A DNA stretch of 57,616 bases from the NCBI RefSeq assembly GCF_002160955.1, contig NZ_NFLN01000019.1, positions 1-57,616 on the forward strand, given 5' to 3'. The translations under genes and the position numbers were made by a program. The notes beneath the pieces were generated by a model. It saw only the letters and a program-made list of their open reading frames with translations, was not told where the DNA came from and did no database searches. Origin of the DNA: Gemmiger sp. An120 (lineage in GTDB: Bacteria; Bacillota; Clostridia; Oscillospirales; Ruminococcaceae). Of the stretch, positions 43,015-53,140 are shown in pieces (position 1 is the stretch's first letter; the number at the start of each line of letters is the position of its first letter).

Positions 43015-44568
43015 ATGTACAAGCTGGGAATTGACGTGGGTGGCACCAATACCGATGCCGTCCTGATCGACGAAAATCTGCAGGTCGTGGCCTCGGTGAA
43101 GCAGCACACCACCCCCGACATCTACGACGGCATCCTGAACGCGGTGCGCGCGGTGCTGCAGCAGTCCGGTGTGGACCGCAGCCAGATCCGGCAGGCCATG
43201 CTGGGTACTACCCAGTGCACCAATGCGATTGTAGAGCGCAAAAACCTTGCACCAATCGGTATCCTGCGAATCGGTGCTCCGGCATCCCGCGGTATCCCGC
43301 CTATGGTGGACTGGGCGGAGGATCTGAAAGCGATAGCGGTCAAAACCGCGGTTGTGGGCGGTGGCTTTGAATACGACGGCAAGGAGCTGGCCCCCTTTGA
43401 CGCCGAGGCGGCAGCAGCTTTCTTTGAAGAACTAAAGGCGAAGAACGTCAAATCGGTGGCCATTTCCTGCGTATTTTCTACTGTCCGCAACGACCATGAA
43501 CTGGCCGCTGCCGAACTCTGCCGCAAGATCATGGGAGAGGATGTTCATGTGTCGGTGTCCAGCGAGATCGGGTCCATGGGGCTGATTGAACGGGAAAATG
43601 CCACGATCCTGAATGCTGCGCTGTATAAGGTGGCGCAGTCCTTTACCGAGGGCTTTGCCCGTTCTCTGGCAGACGAAGGGGTTACAAAGGCCGAAATTTA
43701 TCTGTCTCAGAACGACGGCACATTGATGACGATGGACTACGCCCGCCGGTATCCCATTCTGACCATTGCCTGCGGCCCCACCAACTCCATCCGGGGTGCC
43801 TGCTATCTGAGCCAGCTGAAAAATGCCGTGGTGGTCGATGTGGGCGGTACCACCACCGACCTGGGCGTGATTCAGAACGGATTTCCCCGGGAGTCCGGGG
43901 TGGCGGTCACCATTGGTGGAGTCCGCACTAACTTCCGGATGCCGGATGTGATTTCTATTGGCTTGGGCGGCGGTTCCATTGTGCGGCAGCAGGCGGACGG
44001 TACCGTAACCGTCGGCCCAGATTCTGTGGGATATCAGATCAATGAAAAGGCGCTCTGCTTCGGCGGTGATGTCTGCACGGCAACCGACATCGCGGTGCGG
44101 CTTGGTATGGCTGATCTGGGAGATAAGACATTGGTAGCCGGTTTGGATGAGACGTTTGCGCGCAAAGCCCTGGACGCGATCCGGACCTTGTGTGAAGACG
44201 CGCTGGACGCCATGAAGGTATCCAGCGAGGATGTGGATGTGATTCTTGTCGGCGGAGGTGCCATTGTCCTTCCGCCGCAGCTGGCGGGTGCGAAGACTGT
44301 TACCCAGCCGGAATGCGGCGGTGTGGCCAACGCCATCGGCTCTGCCATTTCCAAGGTCAGCGGTACCTTTGAACAGCTGATCGACTACGACAAAACGCCT
44401 CGTGATCAAGCCCTGGCCCAGGCCCGTGCGCAGGCCGTGGAACTGGCGGTTGCCGCGGGCGCCATCCGGGAGACAGTTGAGATCATCGACGCGGAGGATG
44501 TGCCTCTTCAGTATTACCCGGGCAATACCGCCCGCGTGAAGATCAAAGCTGCCGGGGATCTAGCCTGA
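43015..44568 (+). CDS. Hydantoinase/oxoprolinase-family protein (HyuA-like), short form
   Basis: 517 residues, ATG 2 bp behind the DUF917 gene. N-terminal loop LGIDVGGTNTDAVLID, ATTQCTNAIVERKNLAPIGI-like segment (GTTQCTNAIVERKN), GSMGLIERENATILNAALY, second loop VVDVGGTTTDLGVI and SIGLGGGSIVR give the ASKHA-type ATP-binding fold. It is about 150 residues shorter than the paralogue at 26729-28729 and lacks that C-terminal extension. Genes of this family hydrolyse or carboxylate cyclic amides with ATP, often as multi-subunit complexes; here DUF917 appears to be the partner. Substrate probably a hydantoin or ureide because of the PucR/CodB context. Confidence 0.88.
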   Translation: MYKLGIDVGGTNTDAVLIDENLQVVASVKQHTTPDIYDGILNAVRAVLQQSGVDRSQIRQAMLGTTQCTNAIVERKNLAPIGILRIGAPASRGIPPMVDWAEDLKAIAVKTAVVGGGFEYDGKELAPFDAEAAAAFFEELKAKNVKSVAISCVFSTVRNDHELAAAELCRKIMGEDVHVSVSSEIGSMGLIERENATILNAALYKVAQSFTEGFARSLADEGVTKAEIYLSQNDGTLMTMDYARRYPILTIACGPTNSIRGACYLSQLKNAVVVDVGGTTTDLGVIQNGFPRESGVAVTIGGVRTNFRMPDVISIGLGGGSIVRQQADGTVTVGPDSVGYQINEKALCFGGDVCTATDIAVRLGMADLGDKTLVAGLDETFARKALDAIRTLCEDALDAMKVSSEDVDVILVGGGAIVLPPQLAGAKTVTQPECGGVANAIGSAISKVSGTFEQLIDYDKTPRDQALAQARAQAVELAVAAGAIRETVEIIDAEDVPLQYYPGNTARVKIKAAGDLA

Positions 44569-44630
44569 ATCCGGCACACACTTACTAAAGCGGCAGACAG
44601 GACAGAAAAATTCAGCTTGAAGAATAAGAT

Positions 44631-44676
44631 GCCCTTGATGAAGGATGACAATACTTCACCAAGGGCGTTGTTTTTA
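44631..44676 (+). terminator. Terminator after the hydantoinase-like gene
   Basis: GCCCTTG-A-TGAAG (from 44631) pairs with CTTCA-C-CAAGGGC (to about 44666), one mismatch, followed by GTTGTTTTT. It also separates the convergent HTH gene at 44725. Confidence 0.8.
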
Positions 44677-44724
44677 AAATAAATATGCATACATAAAGCG
44701 GGAAACGATTGATGAAAACTATAC

Positions 44725-45162
44725 TTATCCGCGGCTATACAGATCAAGAAATTCGTTTTGCTGCAGTTGCTGGTTTACGTCATCAATAGAATGGCGATTG
44801 ATGACAGCATCCATCAGCACCAGATCCCGGGGACGGGAAGCGCTCAGAGCGGCCCGTTCGCCACATTTCAATAGAATTTGGCACTCTTCAAAACTAAGTT
44901 CCAATACGAGTGCAATACGCAGCAATACATTGCGGGAGGGTTTCATCTCGCCATTAAGAATTTTGTATGCGGAAGCACGATTCATACCGGCCAGTTCTGC
45001 CATTACGTCGGTATTGATTCGTTGGCGGCCAAGAAATTCATTCAGACAGCTGGCCAGTGAAGGCAGCTTTACCTGGTGAAGCAAGGCGTTCAGATCAAAG
45101 CGGTTGTCCTCCAACCCTTGAGCGATCAGCTCAGTGCTGAGCGCCGGAAGTTCACGACCCAT
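44725..45162 (-). CDS. Small helix-turn-helix protein (XRE-like)
   Basis: 145 residues from the ATG at 45162, with AAGGTGGG 8 bp upstream. A helix-turn-helix of XRE type is seen as TDVMAELAGMNRASAYKILNGE around residues 50-72 (key part AELAGMNRASAYKILNGE), followed by KPSRNVLLRIALVLELSFEECQILL, the usual helices 4-5 of XRE domains. The C-terminal part (DLVLMDAVINRHSIDDVNQQL) has no recognised domain. It is divergent from the kinase/FHA island with a 168-bp shared promoter region, so it is the likely regulator of that island. No similarity to a ligand-binding domain was noticed. Confidence 0.75.
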   Translation of the reverse strand: MGRELPALSTELIAQGLEDNRFDLNALLHQVKLPSLASCLNEFLGRQRINTDVMAELAGMNRASAYKILNGEMKPSRNVLLRIALVLELSFEECQILLKCGERAALSASRPRDLVLMDAVINRHSIDDVNQQLQQNEFLDLYSRG

Positions 45163-45330
45163 GCACGTTCCCACCTTCTGCAAATCAATCCTATTCTCAT
45201 TGTAGCAACCGTCTGTACCCTTGTCCATAGCGAATAATGCTGTGAAGTTGTCGCTTTCAATTCGACAGGAATTTCTTGTGTTCCTCTATACTGGGAATAA
45301 CGAGAAGTCTCGCCAAAGAAGGTGATGCGC
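45163..45330. promoter_or_regulatory. Divergent promoter region of the kinase island
   Basis: A candidate -10 box TATACT (45287-45292) points toward the kinase gene; its -35 box is poor. Just downstream is a perfect palindrome CGAGA-AG-TCTCG (45301-45312), close to the expected start of transcription and therefore a possible operator for the divergent HTH protein. Nothing else stands out. Confidence 0.45.
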
Positions 45331-48300
45331 ATGAATATTCAGGAGCGATATTTCTGTTCAAAATGTATGCGCGAACTGCCGGAGGAGTGCGTTTGCCCTT
45401 TCTGCGGTTATGACCCTATGTCCCCGGCCAGCGACTGGGCCCTAGAGGAAGGAACCCTGTTTCAGCACGGGCGCTATCAGCTGGGCAGCGTAATCGGTGC
45501 AGGGGGATTCGGGATTACCTATGCTGCCTGGGATCATACCCTGCAGGTGCCGGTTGCCATAAAAGAATATTTCCCCTCATCCTTGGCGGGACGGGACACG
45601 CGGATCAGCGATGACCTGGTGCCTGTCCCGGAAAACCGTACTGCCTATGAACTGGGGCTGGAAAGATTCCGGCGCGAGTCACGTATTCTGGCATCTCTTC
45701 AGAATGTCAAAAGCGTGGTGGATATTTTCGATTGGTTTGATGGGAACCAAACGGCGTATCTTGTTATGGAGTTTGTGCGAGGTGTAACCATTGACACCTA
45801 TACTGCGGCGGAAAAACCTTCGCCGGAGCAACTGTTCCGGATGCTGCGCGATGCTATTGATGCGCTGGACGCGGTGCATCGGATCGGGGTACTGCACCGG
45901 GACATCAGTCCCAGCAATCTGATGGTAAAGGAAGACGGCAGTGTTACCCTGATCGATTTCGGTTCGGCGGCATTGTTGGAGCGCCGTGCCCGGGGCAGTG
46001 ACAGAACCATTCTGGTGAACAAAGCCTATGCAGCGCTGGAACAGTACGACCCGGACGGCGAACAGGGCCCCTGGACGGACGTATACGGTATAAGTGCGAC
46101 CATCTATGCCCTGCTTACCGGACACAGTCCGCCGGAAGCGGTGGCCCGCCGGGAACATGACACACTGAAACCGCCCAGGGAATGGGGCGTCCACCTGAAG
46201 AAAAGCCAGGAAAAAGCATTGATGGCAGGCCTTGCTGTACAGCCTTCCCATCGGATCCGCAGTATGGCGGAATTCCGCAGCCGGCTGTACAATCTGCCGC
46301 TTCCGGAAGATATGATGCGGCGCCAGCGCCTGATCCGGCGGATTTGCGTAACTGCGGCTCTGGCGGCTTTTGCCACCATGACTGTGGTGGTGAATATGAC
46401 CTATGGGTTTCCTATGGGACAAGGCGTGTGGTATTCCCTGCGAGGCGACGGTTTTCATGTGGTGGGATACTCTGGAAACGCGCAGGAATTACGGCTGCCG
46501 GGGCATCGCCTGTTTGTTCCTGTAAGCGCGATTGAAAGCGGTGTGTTCCGCAACGATCCCAGACTGGAGCATGTGGAGATACCGGGCACGGTATATACCA
46601 TCTCGGATCTGGCGTTCAGCGGATGCGCCAACCTGGAAATGGTGCAGGTGGGAGAAGGCAACCGTACGATCGGTGAATACGCGTTTTCCGACTGTGCAGC
46701 CCTGCACACGGTCTGGCTGCCCTCCAGTACCCGTCAAATTGCGGGAAACACCTTTGTGAATACTACGGACAGGCTGACTTTATGGGGGCCGGAAGAAAGC
46801 ATGGCCCAGAAATATGCAGCTGAAGCGGCACTCCCTTTTTCCACTGCCGATCAGTACAGCGCGCAGCCCAATGACAGCGGCCTGACGGTTTTGGCCTGCC
46901 GAAAATGCGGCCTGGATGTAGATATTCCTGACTATATTGACGATCAGCCGGTAACGGCCCTGGCTGCGGATCCAAAACTGTTTTCCAGCACGCTGGAATC
47001 TGTAGCTCTTCCGTTGTTTTTGGAAGAATTGCCCGGCGGGGCCTTGACCGGACGAAAAAACCTGACGGTAGTGGAATTGAATTCCAATCTGGAAAAACTG
47101 GGAGATAACGCACTCAGCGGTACCGGGGTGACCGAACTTCTTTTGCCCGAAAAACTGACGGCGATTGGAGAAAAAGCGCTGTACCAGACACCGCTGCGGC
47201 AGTTGGCTCTGCCCGCGGCAATGACGTCGATAGGTCGGTATGCGTTTGCCGAATCCTTCCTGGAAGAGATCGTGCTGCCGGATGGGATTAGCCAAATGGG
47301 AGCGGCAGCTTTTTCCTCCTGCGTGCAATTGCGCAGCGTCCGCCTCCCCGCAGGTTTGAGCGAGCTGCCGGCCGCAGCGTTTGAGGGATGTTCTTCGCTG
47401 GAACAGATACTGATGCCGCAAGGCCTGGCATCTATTGGCGAACTGGCGTTCAGCAAATGCAGCGCGCTGGAAAGTATCCGTCTGCCGGATGATCTGATCA
47501 CGATAGGCCCCTATGCCTTTTCGGAGTGCGTCTCCCTGCAGTTGGTCTACATCCCGTCCAGCGTCTCGGATATTTCTCTGTCCGCTTTTGACGGCTGCCC
47601 AGCCTCCCTGGTGATTACGGGACATGCGGGATCGGAGGCTGAGCGCTATGCCGCGCGCTGTGGCATGCGATTTATGGATATGGACACATGGCCTTCCGGT
47701 TACCAGGTGTCTACCAGTGATCTGCTGTATATTGTGGAAGACATTCAGGAAGATACGGTCAAACTGCCGGATTATTACGAAGGTACCATTCTGCGAGGCA
47801 TTATGGATGCCCGGCGCCTGACAAGCCGAGAGGTGGTTCTGCCCGCTGATACAGTGATCCTTTCCACCATGGCCTTCTCTGAGTGCACAGCCCTGGAAAA
47901 GGTGGATTTCGCGCCTCCGCTGGAAACCATCGGTGCATGACCTTCTGGCGATGCGAAAACCTGCAGTCAGCCTTGCTGCCGGAGGGGCTGGAATCCATCG
48001 GCAGCGTGGCTTTTGCGGAATGCAGTTCCCTGTCGGCGCTGTCTCTTCCGGACAGTCTGCAAGATCTGGGCTGGAACGCCTTTGCGGAATGCAGTGCCCT
48101 GACGGAGGTGGAGCTTCCTGCCGGCCTGAGTATGCTGGGCGAAGGGGTCTTTGCACAAACCGGTCTGCGCACGGTGACCATTTCGGGTAATATCACCAAA
48201 TGTCGTACATCCTTTTACGGCTGCCGGGAGCTGCGCACTGTCACCGCCGAGGAAGGGGTGCGCGCTCTGTGGGGCACCTTTGCCGGCTGTGATGCCCTTA

Positions 48301-48596
48301 CCACTGTGATTCTGCCCGAAAGTCTGCAGCAGGTCAGTCGCTCCACTTTCCGGGGCTGCAGTTCGCTGCGGGATGTGTGGATCTACTCCATGGATGTGGA
48401 TCTGGATTTTTCCCGTGCATCCATCAAATACACCGTATGGAACGGGGAAGACCAGTCCGCTACCGATCTGTATCTGGAGCAGGAAAACCCGGCTCCGCTG
48501 TTTGCTGATTGTCCGAATGTGACCATCCATGGATATCCCGGCTCCACCGCCGAGGCGTACGCCCGGGAATACGGCATTCCCTTTGAACCAATCTGA
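45331..48596 (+). pseudogene. Zinc-ribbon Ser/Thr kinase with BspA-like leucine-rich repeats, frameshifted
   Basis: Start ATG at 45331 (GAAGGTGAT upstream). A zinc ribbon (CSKC at 9-12, CPFC at 22-25) precedes a protein kinase with glycine loop GAGGFGITY, VAIKEYFP lysine motif, catalytic Asp191 in HRDISPSN and DFGSA. A membrane helix lies at about 338-356. The outside part has BspA-type repeats (IGEYAFSDCAAL, IPSSVSDISLSAFDGC). The frame stops at 47938-47940 after LETIGA, but the next repeat continues in another frame as MTFWRCENLQ to the stop at 48596. One missing A in GCATGACC restores the reading GA-MTFWRC. So this is one gene with a 1-bp deletion; the kinase and TM part would still be made as a 869-residue protein lacking the last repeats. 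Sequencing error remains possible. Confidence 0.85.
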
Positions 48597-48668
48597 GAAA
48601 AGTGTGATGATGCCCGTCAAGGACGCTTTATTGGAACAGCAGAACCAAATCACACAAGGAGGCGCGTT

Positions 48669-51455
48669 ATGTCTTATCAGCCCACATTATGCTATCAGTG
48701 CTTCGGACAGCGGCCGGAAGGCCCTGGGCCCTGCCCTCACTGCGGCTGGGACCCGACAGCGGGCCGGGAAAAATATCCGCTGGCACTGCCTTGCGGAAGC
48801 ATCCTGGCGGGTCGGTATCTGGTGGGCCGGGCGTTGGGGCAGGGCGGATTCGGCATTACCTATGTGGCCCGTGACCTGACTGCTGGCCGTCTTGTGGCAA
48901 TTAAGGAATATCTGCCGGAGGGCATTGCCCTGCGCACACCGGGCCAGACCCAGGTGTGCGCGCTTACCCGGGCACAGAACGAGAATTACCAGTATGGCCG
49001 CAGCCGCTTTCTGGAGGAGGCCCGTACCCTGGCCCAGTTTAACGGCCACCCCGGTATCGTGGGGGTACATACCTATTTTGAAGAAAACGGCACTGCCTAT
49101 TTTGCCATGGACTACCTGGAGGGCTGCAGCCTGAAAGAGTATCTGATCCAGCGGGGCGGCCGCATCGGTTGCGGCGAGGCCTGGAAACTGATGCGGCCGG
49201 TTCTGAGCGCGTTGTCGGCTGTCCATGCGGCGGGGATCGTCCACCGGGATGTGTCGCCGGATAACATTTACCTGTGCCGCAGCGGCGAGGTCAAGCTGTT
49301 GGATTTCGGTGCGGCCCGCAGCAATCTGGGGGAGCGCAGCCACAGTATGAGCGTGATTCTGAAGCAGGGCTACGCACCCATGGAGCAGTATCTGCGCCGG
49401 GGCAGCGTGGGGCCCTGGACCGATCTGTATGCCTTTTCGGCTACCTTTTACCGGGCGGTTACCGGTCTTATGCCGCCTGATGCCCCATCCCGGATGGAAG
49501 AGGACGAACTGATATTGCCTACCGCGCTGGTGAGCATGCCGGGACACTGGGAGGAGGCTTTGCTCAAGGGGCTGGCGGTACGCCCGGCCGACCGGTGGCA
49601 AACGGCCTCTGCGATGATGGAGGCTATGGAGGCGCGGGAGCCGGAACTGCCGCTGCCGTTGCCGACACCGCCTTCGCCCGAACCGCAGCTGGTGGCCCCG
49701 CAGACCTTTGTTCCGTCGCCGACACCGGCACAGTCCATCCTGTCACAGTCGGTTTCGACACAGCCGAATACGGTGCATTCCGAGATGCCGCGATCGTTTT
49801 CACCGCAGCCAACCAATCCATCCTCCGTCCGTCAGCAGCCGGTTCCGCCGCGTCCGGAAACACCGGATATGGCAAACCCGGAAACACCCGGTATACCGTG
49901 CCTGGCAGAGAGGAAGCCGCGGGCTGTCCGCCGCGCTTTGCTTGCCCTGCTGGGAGCGGCGGCGGTGGTAGTGCTTGTCTGTGCGGGGATGGCTCTCCGG
50001 GATGAGGAACCAGGTCGTGTTCCAGATTCCGCTATGGCACCGCCCACGCAGCAGGATGAATCCGGACAAGCGGAATCTAGGGCGGAAAGCGGCCTTCCAA
50101 TACCGCAGACGAAACCCTTTGCTGTGGGCAATACCAGCGGCAACCTGAACAATGGAGGGCTTGTGCTGCCGGATGGCGGTCAGCGGGAGACCGACGGGTT
50201 TGCACGTCAGTTTCTGAATCTATACAACGGCCGATTGTACTATCATGACACACGGGACGGCGGGATCTATGTACAGGAGGGGGAGAGCCAAACCGCTCTG
50301 TATAAGGTGGGAAGCAACTGTGATAACCTGATCATCACCAGCAGTGGCCTGATCCTGCTGCAGCATGATGAAGAAAGCGGAGGTCACAAGATCTTTTTCG
50401 CCGCCTGGGAGACGGATGGCCTGACACTTCGCCAGGAGGAGCGGATAGGCGTGGCCTATGACGAAGACTGCCTGTTTGTCTGGGAGAATGCACTTTATTA
50501 TCAGGATGAACGTCACCAGCTGCAGCGCTTCGATCTGATCACTGGTGAGACAACTATGGTGCTGGATTATTTCTATCCGGCTGCCTGCTTTGAAATGGAC
50601 GATAAACTCTATTTTATAGACTCGGGCACAGGAGTATTCTCCGCTGTTTACGAAATGGATCTGCGGGATGGGGAAGACATGGAGCCGGTCCGGGTGCTGG
50701 ATGCAAGCGATGGCGACTATATCAGTCTGAAATCACTGAATGGTCGGGATGGAAAGCTCTATTTCACGGGCAGAATGGCAAACAACCGGTATTTTCTGTA
50801 TTCCCATGATATCCAGACCGGCACGACTCGCCAGATTTTTGCCATGCCGGAAATGGATCGCCCTATTGATATGATCAATGTGTTGCCAGGCAGTGAGAGC
50901 GGTAATTTGGTGCTCTTCCGCTGCAGTGCGGGATACGAAGGGGACCGGTATCTGCTGATGGACCCGGAAAGCTTCTTTGTGGCCCGGCAATACGGTGGGG
51001 AGGCGGTACAGCCCATTCTGCCGGAGGATGGAAAGGCACACGGTTACATAGGTGATACTTTCAGCAGTGCGTTTTTTGATTTTACGATGGATGGCGCGTA
51101 TCTCAGCAGCAGCTACGGCAGCTACGATGCCGGTGCCGGCAGTCAGGTTCTGGTGATGCGGGTAACCGTGACCAACACCACCGACTATACCTATGAAATG
51201 TATGACAGCGACTTTGCTCTGACCTGGGTGGATGGGGATACAACCGTCTATCCCATCACCGAGTATACCGACCCGGTTACCGGGGAGCAGTTCCCTGCCG
51301 TTTATGAACTGGATCCGGGCGAGAGCAAAAGTGGCTTGCTGGTGTTCCAGGTCCCGCAGGACGCGGTGCGGTTCTATCTGACCTACGAGGAGGTCTTTAG
51401 CGGCGGCCGGGTGGGGGATAGCTGCACGGTGGAGTTTTGGCCCACTACCCTGTAA
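48669..51455 (+). CDS. Zinc-ribbon membrane Ser/Thr kinase with proline-rich linker and extracellular beta domain
   Basis: 928 residues, ATG after AAGGAGG. Order: zinc ribbon CYQC (8-11) and CPHC (22-25); kinase domain about 45-320 with GQGGFGITY, VAIKEYLPE, Asp194 in HRDVSPDN and Asp212 of DFGAA; Pro/Thr/Ser-rich linker 330-415; membrane helix about 421-443 (LLALLGAAAVVVLVCAGMAL). Then an extracellular region with repeated YF-, LYYHDTRDGG- and LYFTG-like strands (beta-propeller-like, weak), ending in a DUF4352-type Ig-like domain (VLVMRVTVTNTTDYTYEMYD, ELDPGESKSGLLVFQVP). HRDxSPxN in place of HRDxKPxN is shared with the first kinase. It probably phosphorylates island proteins in response to an external cue. 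The 185 bp that follow have one short GC hairpin near 51470-51486 without a T-run. Confidence 0.9.
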   Translation: MSYQPTLCYQCFGQRPEGPGPCPHCGWDPTAGREKYPLALPCGSILAGRYLVGRALGQGGFGITYVARDLTAGRLVAIKEYLPEGIALRTPGQTQVCALTRAQNENYQYGRSRFLEEARTLAQFNGHPGIVGVHTYFEENGTAYFAMDYLEGCSLKEYLIQRGGRIGCGEAWKLMRPVLSALSAVHAAGIVHRDVSPDNIYLCRSGEVKLLDFGAARSNLGERSHSMSVILKQGYAPMEQYLRRGSVGPWTDLYAFSATFYRAVTGLMPPDAPSRMEEDELILPTALVSMPGHWEEALLKGLAVRPADRWQTASAMMEAMEAREPELPLPLPTPPSPEPQLVAPQTFVPSPTPAQSILSQSVSTQPNTVHSEMPRSFSPQPTNPSSVRQQPVPPRPETPDMANPETPGIPCLAERKPRAVRRALLALLGAAAVVVLVCAGMALRDEEPGRVPDSAMAPPTQQDESGQAESRAESGLPIPQTKPFAVGNTSGNLNNGGLVLPDGGQRETDGFARQFLNLYNGRLYYHDTRDGGIYVQEGESQTALYKVGSNCDNLIITSSGLILLQHDEESGGHKIFFAAWETDGLTLRQEERIGVAYDEDCLFVWENALYYQDERHQLQRFDLITGETTMVLDYFYPAACFEMDDKLYFIDSGTGVFSAVYEMDLRDGEDMEPVRVLDASDGDYISLKSLNGRDGKLYFTGRMANNRYFLYSHDIQTGTTRQIFAMPEMDRPIDMINVLPGSESGNLVLFRCSAGYEGDRYLLMDPESFFVARQYGGEAVQPILPEDGKAHGYIGDTFSSAFFDFTMDGAYLSSSYGSYDAGAGSQVLVMRVTVTNTTDYTYEMYDSDFALTWVDGDTTVYPITEYTDPVTGEQFPAVYELDPGESKSGLLVFQVPQDAVRFYLTYEEVFSGGRVGDSCTVEFWPTTL

Positions 51456-51640
51456 GGTCTCGCGGATTTTGTCGCCTTCCGGGCGACGACCGGACCCTGG
51501 AATGTGATATCCTGAAACCGGAAACTCCCGGAAAGCAAGTCCATGGTGCGTTGCCATGCGAACAGTCCCGCATACCGGGAAAAGAGTGTTTGGCCATGTG
51601 GAACATCCCTTAAAGAATCGATTTCCGGAGGTAGTATATT

Positions 51641-52315
51641 ATGGCAATGACGCAATGCAAAAACGGACACTATTACGACACCGATACCCATGCCAGCTGC
51701 CCCTATTGCAGCAGCCAGCAGTCGATTATTGATTTCAGCACCCCGGACGGATTCGGCGGAGCTACCCAGGCTCCGGCAGACTGGGGAGGCAGCCGTGCCA
51801 GGGACGACAGCCATACCCAGGCCCCGGCAGGGTGGGGCAGTGCCGACAGCTATGGCGGCAGAACTATGCCGCCTTCCGGCTGGAAACCGCCGGAGGCGCA
51901 GGACGAGGGCAAGACCATGCCGATTATGAACCAGGATGTGTTTGACCCTGATGTGGGCTGGCTGGTCTGTATTGCAGGACCCGACCGGGGCCGCTCCTTT
52001 TCGCTGAAGGCCAAGGGGAACACCATTGGCCGTTCTGGCAGTCATCGGTTTGATATCTCGTTGGACAAGGATCGGAATCTGTCCCGGGAGGCAGCGGTGG
52101 CTACTGTCAGTTACGATGCCAAGCGCAACAGTTTTGTTTTTATCTGCGGTGAGAGCTCCATTCTGTATGTGAACGGACAGGTAGCGGAAAGCCGGATGGC
52201 GCTGCATCCCTTTGATGCAATCGAAATTGGCAACAGCGATACGATGCTACTGTTTGTGCCTTTGTGCGGGGAGAGATTCGACTGGAGTGCCGGCCTGAAA
52301 AAGGAGTGGGGCTGA
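51641..52315 (+). CDS. Soluble FHA-domain protein with N-terminal zinc-ribbon-like knuckle
   Basis: 224 residues, ATG after CCGGAGG. The start has CKNGHYYDTDTHASCPYC, a two-pair cysteine/histidine knuckle. A Gly/Ala/Trp/Pro-rich low-complexity linker (repeated QAPADWGG / QAPAGWGS) follows. The last 110 residues are an FHA domain (GRSFSLKAKGNTIGRSGSHRFDISL core; NTIGRSGSHRF and NLSREAAVA carry the phosphothreonine-binding GR..S and SR residues). It is cytoplasmic and would bind a phosphothreonine made by the kinases. It overlaps the next gene by 1 bp (TGATG), so the two are translated together. Confidence 0.88.
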   Translation: MAMTQCKNGHYYDTDTHASCPYCSSQQSIIDFSTPDGFGGATQAPADWGGSRARDDSHTQAPAGWGSADSYGGRTMPPSGWKPPEAQDEGKTMPIMNQDVFDPDVGWLVCIAGPDRGRSFSLKAKGNTIGRSGSHRFDISLDKDRNLSREAAVATVSYDAKRNSFVFICGESSILYVNGQVAESRMALHPFDAIEIGNSDTMLLFVPLCGERFDWSAGLKKEWG

Positions 52316-53121
52316 TGCAGGACAGAACCGTTCAGCCGGCAAATGATTTTATCCGACCTAGACGGCTGCTCAGTTACCAGGTGGGAAATATGCAGAACCA
52401 GGGGGGCCGGGAATATCAGGAGGATTCCTTCTGCTTTGTCAACGCAACCGATGTGACGGAGATTAAAACACAGGGGCTGCTGGCTTTGCTGGCGGACGGC
52501 ATGGGCGGTCTGGAGGACGGCAAAGCGGTAAGCGAAACGGCGCTGCAGCTGCTGCGGGAAGAGTTTCTGGCCATGGACCGTGGAGGAAACCTGGCAGAGC
52601 AACTAATGACAGCTGTGCGGCGTACCGATGAAAGCCTGTTCTACCGGTTTTCCGGGCGGGGGGGCACTACCTTGGTAGCCTGCCTGATTTATAGGGAGAA
52701 ACTCTGGTTTGCCTGTGTGGGGGACAGCTATCTGTACTTGCAGCGGGAAGGAGAACTTACCCGGCTGAATGCGGAACAGAATCAGTGTCATACCCAGTAT
52801 GCAGAACAAATTGTACAGGGCAATCTGGACCCGCGTGCCGCCAACGAGGCAGACGGAGCGCAGCGGCTCAGTGAATTTATGGGCAGTGGGCAGATTGGGG
52901 AAATGGACGCTTCCCGACGTCCGCTTATACTGCGGGCAGGGGATCAGCTGCTGCTTTGTTCAGATGGAGTGGGCGGGGTACTTAATCAGCAGGAGCTGTG
53001 TGATTGTCTGGCCAAACCTACGCCGATGCAGGCATGCCAGGAGATGGAGCGGGAGATCGTGTGCCGGAACCGTGCGTATCAGGACAATTTTACAGCCATG
53101 GTCATCCGATGCGGATACTGA
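52315..53121 (+). CDS. PP2C-type Ser/Thr phosphatase, first copy
   Basis: 268 residues from the ATG at 52315 (TGATG overlap with the FHA gene, AAGGAGTGGG upstream). PPM-family metal-dependent phosphatase with GGREYQEDSF, ADGMGGLEDG, GGTTLVACL, ACVGDSYLYL, LLLCSDGVGGVL and QDNFTAMVI; all the metal-binding aspartates of the family are present. It would reverse the kinases' phosphorylation. Within the same operon a second, shorter PP2C lies at 54411. Having two in one operon is unusual. Confidence 0.93.
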   Translation: MQDRTVQPANDFIRPRRLLSYQVGNMQNQGGREYQEDSFCFVNATDVTEIKTQGLLALLADGMGGLEDGKAVSETALQLLREEFLAMDRGGNLAEQLMTAVRRTDESLFYRFSGRGGTTLVACLIYREKLWFACVGDSYLYLQREGELTRLNAEQNQCHTQYAEQIVQGNLDPRAANEADGAQRLSEFMGSGQIGEMDASRRPLILRAGDQLLLCSDGVGGVLNQQELCDCLAKPTPMQACQEMEREIVCRNRAYQDNFTAMVIRCGY

Positions 53122-53140
53122 GGAAAGAGAGGATGGTTTC

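Noticed and set aside
47900-47945. Programmed frameshift in the first kinase gene
   Set aside because: No slippery heptamer or repeat tract at the junction; a one-base deletion or sequence error is simpler.
51470-51486. Hairpin GTCGCC-TTCCG-GGCGAC as terminator after the second kinase
   Set aside because: Only 6 bp with no T-run; too weak to call.
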